A stretch of DNA of 37,074 nt from contig MU835697.1 in NCBI GenBank assembly GCA_029204225.1, forward strand, positions 1 to 37,074, read 5' to 3'. Both the position numbers and the translations under genes were made by a program. The stretch's first letter is position 1; the number at the start of each line of letters is the position of its first letter. The notes below the pieces were generated by a model. It had not been told where the DNA came from. It did no database searches and saw nothing but the letters and a program-made list of their open reading frames with translations. Origin of the DNA: Diphasiastrum complanatum. Lineage: Eukaryota > Streptophyta > Lycopodiopsida > Lycopodiales > Lycopodiaceae. Shown here piece after piece: positions 21,201 through 30,200 of the stretch.

Positions 21201-24200
21201 TTCTTTTTCTGGTCCTTTGCTTATTTTAGACCTACATCCACAGCTCGCCTGCATAAGGGGCACACAGCCCTTGTTCAAATGGAGAGACTTTGTATTGCCC
21301 TTTAAACTCATGACCAAGTACAATGTTTGCTCTTTTCTATTATTGTCTCTCCGGTGGCTATGTGTTTGTAGCGTGGAACTGTGGGAAGCTTGTAGAACCT
21401 AGGTATTGCTTCCCCTAGTTGTCTTCCATCTTCTCCTTTTTTCACAGGATTCTATTTTTTGTTTTTACTCTTTCCAAAGCTGCTAACGACTCACGAGAAG
21501 CTTCAAGAATCTAGAAACAGGAGAACGGGTTGCCAGAAGCCTTGATCGTTCTGGAATTGCGAAGGCTTGGTGTCCTAGACTACGGGTACGTGTAGAGACA
21601 TCACTCGATGAGAGATTCTCATGCTTGGCCGGATGATCCATGTGAAGGCCTCGGTTCCTCATGACATACAAGAGTTTGCATCTCCCTATGGTTGTTGAGG
21701 CTATTCCGGATTGTCATGTTCTTACATAGGCTGGCTGATATGAATACTTCCAAATATCCGGTTGTTGCTTACACTTCATCCGATGTATTGCTAGTCAGCA
21801 GGCTAAGTAGTCATGGTTTGAGGACTCAGAGTTTCTTGGCAGATGGGGGATATCTATATCAACTCTCCCTAATGGGACTCATACCTATATTCGGCGTCAA
21901 CTTTATTGCAGCTTTATCCAGATGTGTGGTCACAGCTAGATCCAGAGAGGGTCAAGATGAACATGTGAAAACCATCCATTTTTGAAAAAAAACACAGTTT
22001 TGGTCGTTTCTTCATGGAATTGGCCGTATGTTGGCATTCTAGGACTGTAGCAACTTTGCTCAAGTTAATTAGGAGTAGTGAAGCTTTCCAACAGTTTTAC
22101 CCATTAGTTTTTGACCGTACAAGTCGTTCAGCTTGAAACTGCCATCCTTTTCTACTTTTTGGAACCATCTTTGTGCGGATTCTTGCAAGCAATTTGTCGC
22201 TTCTATTATCCCTTCAGGCTCTTCCATAATGCCACACATGTGAAATGCCTTCTCCCAATTCTCAGCATCAGTAGTTCTCGTGGCAACTGCTCCTGTGTGC
22301 TTCGGCAGCTAATCTTGATAGATGGTAGCTCGCATCAAGTTCCCTTTAACTTGACAGAGGATTTGCGGCTACCACAGCGGTTCCATTCAGCACTTGTGCC
22401 AGTGGGGATCTGCCCATCTTCAAATGATGAGGAATTTGTTGGAGCATCACCTCTGTGGCCACCTCTTCAATCCTAAAAGTACTTCTGTGCTAATGCCTGC
22501 CAAGCTTCCATATTCAAGGCAACAAAATTCTGCCCTCTTGTTGATCACATTGGAGCACAAATCTCAAGCTGAAAACTGAGTTGGAATTGGGCGATGGGCT
22601 GCCACAGCCAGCACCATCTGAAATTCTGTCCCCAAAGATTGATTTACAAGCCCTGAATTTCTCACACCAAGGCACTGCAGACCTGCGCTGGAGTCCCCTA
22701 AAATCAGGTTTGTATTGGCTATTTTTTCTCAGCGATTTTTAGGTCAGTATCTGACTAGCGAACTCTGGCAGGACAGCAGGATAACATAAACCCTGATAAA
22801 CTCAATAATTCAACAATTTGGGTCAGTTTCTGACCAATGAACTCTGACATGAAATCAGGATGCTGCAGCCTCAAAGATAATAAACCCTGATAAATTCTCA
22901 GTGATGGAGGCTGCAATTTGGGCCAGTCTGATCACAATCCAGCAGATCTTTGACAACCTTTTGGGTCCTCTATCAGTGATTTCAGCCCTATATGGTTTGG
23001 CAACTACTAGCCCTCTTCTCCACCCCACCTATGCTCCAACAATGTTAGACGCCAATCTGAAACACACGACTACAAAGCACAACTAATATAAAAGGCTTTT
23101 CTTTATTATTCTCCTTACAAGGACATAGATGCAGGTACAAACACAATAGGAGCTGGCTGCTACGTCTCCACCCAGCCTTTGTTGCATAGAAAATGAATGG
23201 ACTGCCTCTCTATAGGCTCACTTATCCACCACAATCCTCGAGCACCCCTAACCCTGACCCCTCCTAATGTCCCCACATGGCAAACTCCATGCACAGCCGA
23301 CACTAGCAACTTGACAATACCCTAACACTAGTCAAGCAAGTAGGAGGACCCAACAAGTGTCATTCGTCAACTAGACCAAGTGCCCCATGAGCAAATGACA
23401 CGTCATGTTGACTAGCAAACTACTTGTTAGGAAGTCAATCCGGCCAATCCTAATCCGACACCCAGTACCCTGGCCAAAGCTAAGCACTCAAAGTCTAATA
23501 TCAACCATTTGCAATGAAATCACAAAGGTCACCACAGGCGGGTGCCAAATAATTACAAATATATAATTAACGTGAAGAAGACACCTATGGCAAACATGAT
23601 CTCAGCCAAACTCTCAGAAGAGAAATTTTGAGAACGGAAAGCCCGTAAATTTCTGTACATGGCATCCAAACATGCAGATGCACTAAGTGAGGCCAAGCAC
23701 TTTCTTGAGGTCGCTCTTAGCCACCAAAGTTCAGATATGGAGACAACTTGGAGGACAACAAAAGATAATGCCATCAATGATTGAATTCATATCCCATGGA
23801 GAACCGTCGGTAGTTCCTTAGACAAAGGGCTCCTGATTTACAAGTGGATGAATGACATATGCCTTTTCAAGAAGCCAAGGACATTGGTAGATGGGTCATC
23901 TTCTATGATAGCAAAGAGCACATTGCTGATATAGTAGATACTTTGCTTTTGGCTAGATTCTTTTGAGACATTTTATGCTGCACCTACTTCATGCACAATT
24001 GAACATACCCATCAATCTTATGTGTCTTTGAGTACCTTTAAGACGTTAATACGTCTCTCTCCCTCTCTTATATTCTCTTTTTAGTAAATCAACCAAAGTT
24101 TAGCATTGTGTTCATATTCAAGAAAAAATATGGTTCGCCATACGAGTAACTTGCAGTCCTGAAATTGCTCATCTTGGGTATCAAAAATGAAGAGTACCTT

Positions 24201-27200
24201 AGGGTTTTAGACTGCCTTTCTAGTTCTAGTCTATTCATAGAGTACATTCTCAAAGCCAACTTGTCAAGAAATTTTATCTTGACATGGGGTCGAAACTCAT
24301 TCACAAGCGTACTGTGGTTTCAATGTTGATAGTGGAAATTTTGTCATTTAAACCATGAAACTTACAATTAGTGATCAAAAACAAACAACTACTACAAAGT
24401 TCTAGTTAAAATTTTGATTATCACACCAAGATAATTATGTTTATATTGTCAAACAAGAAGTTTGACATGGCGAAAACTGAACAAGTTGACTCCATGATCT
24501 TAAATTATCTATTTTATACAACGGAGACATGAGTACGCCAAAAAGTATGAAGAATCGATACCTACATGTGCTCCAAGGCCTAGTTGCAGTAATGCCATGG
24601 GTAGCTAGAATGTTCGATAAAATGACTACTGCACATTGATTTGAAGTGGATTGGCATACCTACAGCCTGAGGTAGAAAAGCACATACGGTGTAACTCCTC
24701 CAATACTTCTCGATATACACGAAAGCTAGGGGAATGAGATACGACACAAATGCATTTGTCAACATATGAATTTGCTGGGATTCGATATGCTTGGGCGACA
24801 TCATCATCAACCGGATCATGAAAAGCAACACAACTGACATAAATCTTGACCCATCTCCATCTGCCACAATCAATACAACCTCCTTATTAGTTTCAAGCGT
24901 TGGCACTAAAAACGAAGGAGATTGGTAGAACATTTACAATCAATGGTAAGCAATCACATACTTATCTCATAGAATGCCAACAAACATCCTATACAAGGAA
25001 TTATTATCAAAATCTACAAGGAATTATTATAAGTCTTGCAAGGCACACAATGAGACAAATTAGCTTTATCAAGGATCGCTCTTATATTTTGCTTGTTTGT
25101 ACCCTGAAACTTCTGATGGTGGGTCATGTTTCGCAAGTATTTGCGGTGCTATTTCAAGTTAATCAACTATTGACAAGCAAATCTCCTAGATCATGATGTG
25201 AAGAACATTCGAATGGTTTTAAGCTTGTCAGCAACTAGCATGCCTATTGGTTGATGTCTCCTTTCCTCAGATCGATTCAATTCCACTTAGGCGGATGAAT
25301 ACAATATATAAGAAAGCGGTTGTGAGTTTGTGTTGGTAAGTTTGTTCTTCGAGTCCTTTCAGTTAGATCTTTATTTTTTCTTTTGGTATGCATGTCTCAT
25401 TAGGTCATCAAAAATTATGCTTGACCTTGAAGCCTAAATATAATCATTCATGTGAAAGAGCAACATATGCAAGCATAGGAGAGTAGTTGTTTCATTTGCT
25501 TCTTGTCCTCGATTCTAGCTAAGTTCTAGTCTTGACTATGCAATAACATTCTCTGAAATACAAATTCCAACCAATAAATTCATGTCAAGCATGTGTGCTC
25601 AATCGAAATGTAAAAAGAGACATTTTCAAATAATTCAATCACAAGCCTTGTCTTCACATCTTTTTCGCTGTTCAAAGAATACCTACTTTACTATGGGAAG
25701 ATATGTAGTTAATGAAGCAAGTACTAAAAAATTCACATGAATAAATGAAACAAAATCAACCATCTAGAGGCAACAAACCATGTTGTGAACGTTTGTCGAA
25801 TTCCAACTCTCAACAAATTTCCTTGTACTTCGAATTACCTTTTGACTCAAGAGAAAATTGTTTGTCAACTACCAATTTCTGAATTTTTGGCATAAGAACT
25901 TCAAAAAAGAAGCTTCTTGCAATAAATTCATTGGGGTACCAATGTTAATGTTTTTCATCATTGTGATTTGATAAAGATCTTTTTAACAAAATTCAAGCTC
26001 CTTCCATGGCTCGTCTTACGCAATGCAAAAAAGGTCTACAACACTCCACAACTAAGTTGCAAACCTAGTCACCCAAATCCATCGTGCATAGTTGGTTGTT
26101 CCCATACTGACAAGAAGCATAGAAGAAGATCATGAGGTTGAATCCTAATTATTGCAGAACTGCACACAATCCTAAACATCTTTCAAAGCATCGGCACTAC
26201 AGAGAAGGCCAACAACTATGAGATACATCATGACATGGAGGATGCAATTGTCAAAATTTGTCATACAAATTCTAGATGGAGTTAACTAGTCCTACTAGCA
26301 CTCACAAATTAAGCATAGAGATTAAAGAGATCATAGATTGTAAAAAAATTGAGCAAAGCTCAAACACACTGGAATGAATTGTGGTGGGCGGACAGCCTAT
26401 ATATAGTTTCTCTAATTTACATGCAAAGCTAAAAGCATAAAGCAAATAGCAAAGACAAAAAGCTATTTGCTAATATATATTACTACCTATATTGAGTAAA
26501 GACCCAAGATGTATTTCTAAGTAGTAAAACAAGTTAATAGTAGTGTGCAAACCTACATGCATGAGTAATGAAAAACGACTTACTATAAATAGTAATGACC
26601 TATAAATGAATTACTAAATAGTAATGGCCCCTATAATAGCACGCACTCCTTAGTGTGGGATTGGCCACACTAAGGAGTACCAAATAAACATTAATTCCTA
26701 AAACTCTCCCTTAATCTTTACTTTGTTATCTATTACTCCTAGAAGTTCTCTAAACTTCTGAAATTTTTCTTTGTCAAGTCCTTTGGTAAAGATATCCACA
26801 ACTTGCTCTTCTGTAGGACAATAGATAAGCTCCACTTCACCACTCTGAATCTTCTCTATGATGAAGTGTTGTTGTACTTCGATGTGCTTTGTCCTGCTGT
26901 GAAAAACTGGATTCTTCACCAATTTGATACAACTTTGATTATCAGACTGAAGTACCGTAGGTGTATCCTATACCATATGTAGATCATGTAGAATCCTTTG
27001 TAACCATCTTGCCTCACTTGCCGCGATTGTAGTAGCCCGACATTCTGCCTCTGTAGATGATAATGCAATAATATATGCTTCTTTGAACTCCAAAGATAGC
27101 ACCAAAACCAAGACTAAAAACATAACCTATAGTAGATCTTTAGTCTTCCGCATCTCCAGCCCAATCAACATCCACATATCCCTATAACTTCAAATCATAA

Positions 27201-30200
27201 TGTCTCCCATAGAGAATACCAAACTTCATACCCTAAATATATTTGAGGATCCGCTTAGCTCTCCAATGAATCTACTTAGGCTTAGCCATATACTGACTAA
27301 CCATACTCACAGCATAAGCAATATTTGGTCTCATAGTAGTTAGATAGATTAACCTTCCAACAAGCTTTCTATATAATGTCTCATCTACATCCTGATCCTC
27401 AACTTTAGTAAGCTTACATCCACTATCATATGGTGTACAAATAGGCTTGCATTCTGACATATTGAACTTTTCAAGAAGTCCATGAGCATACTTAGATTGA
27501 GAAATAAATAGCCTCTGTGCTACTCTCCATACCTCAATCCCAATAAAATATTCTAGTGAACCAAGATCTTTCATGTCAAACTCCAATGAGAGATCTTTCT
27601 TGATACTTTGAATCACACCATGATCTGATCCTGTAATAAAAAGGTCATCCACATACATCAATACAACACAAAAAGACCATCCCTGATCAAAACATAAAGT
27701 GTAGGCTCCGAACTACTTCTCTGAAAGCCAAGCTCCTCAAAGTATGTATCAATCGTCGTGTACCATGCCTTGGGTGCCTGCTTAAGTCCATATAGTGCCT
27801 TATCCAACTTGCACACCCTGTCTTCTGCTAATATGTATCCCTTCCCTGCTCCATGTAGACTTCCTCCTCTAGAAATCCATTCAAGAATGCACTCTTCACA
27901 TCCATTTGTTGAATATCCCATCCAAACTGACCTGCCAATGTTAAAACCATCCTCGTTGTAGTAGACTTAGCAACTGGTGGAAAAGTTTCTTAATAGTCAA
28001 TCCCTTCCTGTTAAGCGTAACCTTTTGCCACCAATCTTGCCTTATGTTTATCTAAAGATCCATCTGATTTGTACTTAGTTCTATAAACCCACTTGCATCC
28101 AATGGTCTTTTTAACTGTAGATAACTGAACGAGTCTCCAAGTCTTGTTCTTCATGACTGAGTCGTACTCCTCATCCATTGCTTTCCTCCAAATGTCCTCT
28201 TTTTCAGCCTCCTTGAAAGTAGATGGATCCTTGATTTCCAATATCGTGGCCATATATGCAAAATGTACATCCCCATCCTCATGATGATCCTCTTGTCGAA
28301 TTTCTTGTCGATCCTAATCTTCATGATGTTTTTCAAGTCTAGCAGATCTCCTAGTTCCCTGTGTATTGGACTCTCCCTGTTCCAAAATGACACCATCTTT
28401 GATAGTTTCATAGTACCATCTGGGCAATCTTCTAGTATCTGATCTAGGATGCTTCCTACCTGGTGAAGTAGGAGGCGAATAAGTATCCATGTACTTGATC
28501 TCCTTCCTTTTTCCTTTCTCATCAATGGTCACTCTAGGTACTTGGACTGGTGTAGGCGGTACACGCTGCTTCAGGCTCCTATAATGACTCGTCACTCAAC
28601 ATAGGAATTCCTCCATCTTGCTTCCATAAGATATCTTTGTATCTTTATGAGATCCATCCTCATCAAAGATTACATTCTTACTTATAAAGACTTTCTTACC
28701 CTCCAAGTCATACAACCTATATCCTTCCTCTTGATTATCATATCCAAGGAATAAACACTTGGTCGCCTTAGAATCCAATTTGCTCCTAGAATCCTTAGGT
28801 ATGTGAGCATAAGCAATACTACCAAACACTCTCAAATGACGTACATCTGCTTTCCGACCTGTGTAAGCTTCCTCTGAAGTTCTATTCTCTACAACCTTTG
28901 TAGGACTTCGATTCAAAAGATATATCGTCTTAACTGCTTCACCCCAAAACATTTGGAAGATTCTTACTCTTGAGGATACTCCTTGCAGTTTCCACTATAG
29001 ACCGGTTTCCTTTCCGCAACTCCATTTTGTTGAGGCATTGTCCATGTTTGCACATTGTCTCTTCATACCATGATCCTTGTAAAACACCTGAAATTCCGTA
29101 GAATATACTCTCTCCCTTTCTCCAAGCGAAGTATCTTTATTTGTCTATCAGTTTCTTTCTCCACCTGTGTCTTAAACCATGTAAATACATGAATGCTTCA
29201 CTCTTATTCTTGAGAAGATAGATCCACGTCTTCCTAGAATAGTCATCCACAAACACCATGAAGTAACTTGCTCCCCCATAAGATTGAGTTCTCATAGGAC
29301 CACACAAATCTGTATAAACAAGGTCTAGAACATTTTTCGCCTGAATGTACTAGACAAAAATTTCTTCATATGATGCTTGCCTAAGACACAGCCTTCACAA
29401 ACCTTGTAATCAAAAACAACTTGAGGTAAACATGTAACCATGTTGTATTTCCTCAAGACTTGCAGACTTTTGTAATTCAGATGTCCAAACCTCTCGTGCC
29501 ACTTACTCACTGATCCAATATCTGCAACGCTTGCATGATGCCCCACCACCTGAGCCTGAAGTTTGTACAATCTTCTTGCAAAGATGCCCTCAGCTACTTC
29601 ACAATCCTTCCTCTTAGTGAAAAACACTCTTCATCAAACTACACCACCATGTCTTGCTTCGCAATAGCTAAAACTGAGAGTAGCTTTTTTTTTTCTTGAT
29701 ACATAAAGCACGTCCTTTATGTCTCCAATCTTCCCTTAAGGTAGTTGAACCTGTACTTTTCCAACTCCCTTTATATCATATGTGTAGTTGTCTCCAGTTA
29801 TGGACTCGGCTCATCACATTCACCACGTCCATTTACATTTACTTTACTTTATGCATAAGCAGGCCTTGGGCCCTTTTTTTATTCATTATTGACACTTAAA
29901 CTATATGGTTGGCCTTGGGCCTTATTATTATTATTTAGACATTTGGACATATTACTGGAGAGTGGGGGCCTTCTTGCACACTATTATCCCTCCCAGTTGG
30001 GCCCCCCACTGGAAGCTTCCTTTTACGGCTTCCTCTAGGCTATAAGTGGGGAATTTGTGTCATTTGTTACTCAGCTGATGATATTGATCTCTCTCTTTAG
30101 TCTCCTTAATCTCTCTCTTTCCTGCTTTCTAGGGTTAAGTCTTGCTTATGTGATGCTTTCATAGCTTAGCTCTAGATCAATTGTGGCTTCATTCGTAACT

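Larger units (their letters stand above)
18273..21990 (+). mobile_element. LINE-C: full-length-type LINE with ORF1 and ORF2, decayed
   Basis: It starts at the (TC)n edge, with ORF1, ORF2 endonuclease, RT and C-terminus in order. An unrelated insertion of about 470 bp lies in the endonuclease. A deletion removes the RT fingers near 20815. The 3' end is cut near 21990 without a (TC)n tail. Together with LINE-A it shows the family's complete layout. Confidence 0.75.
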
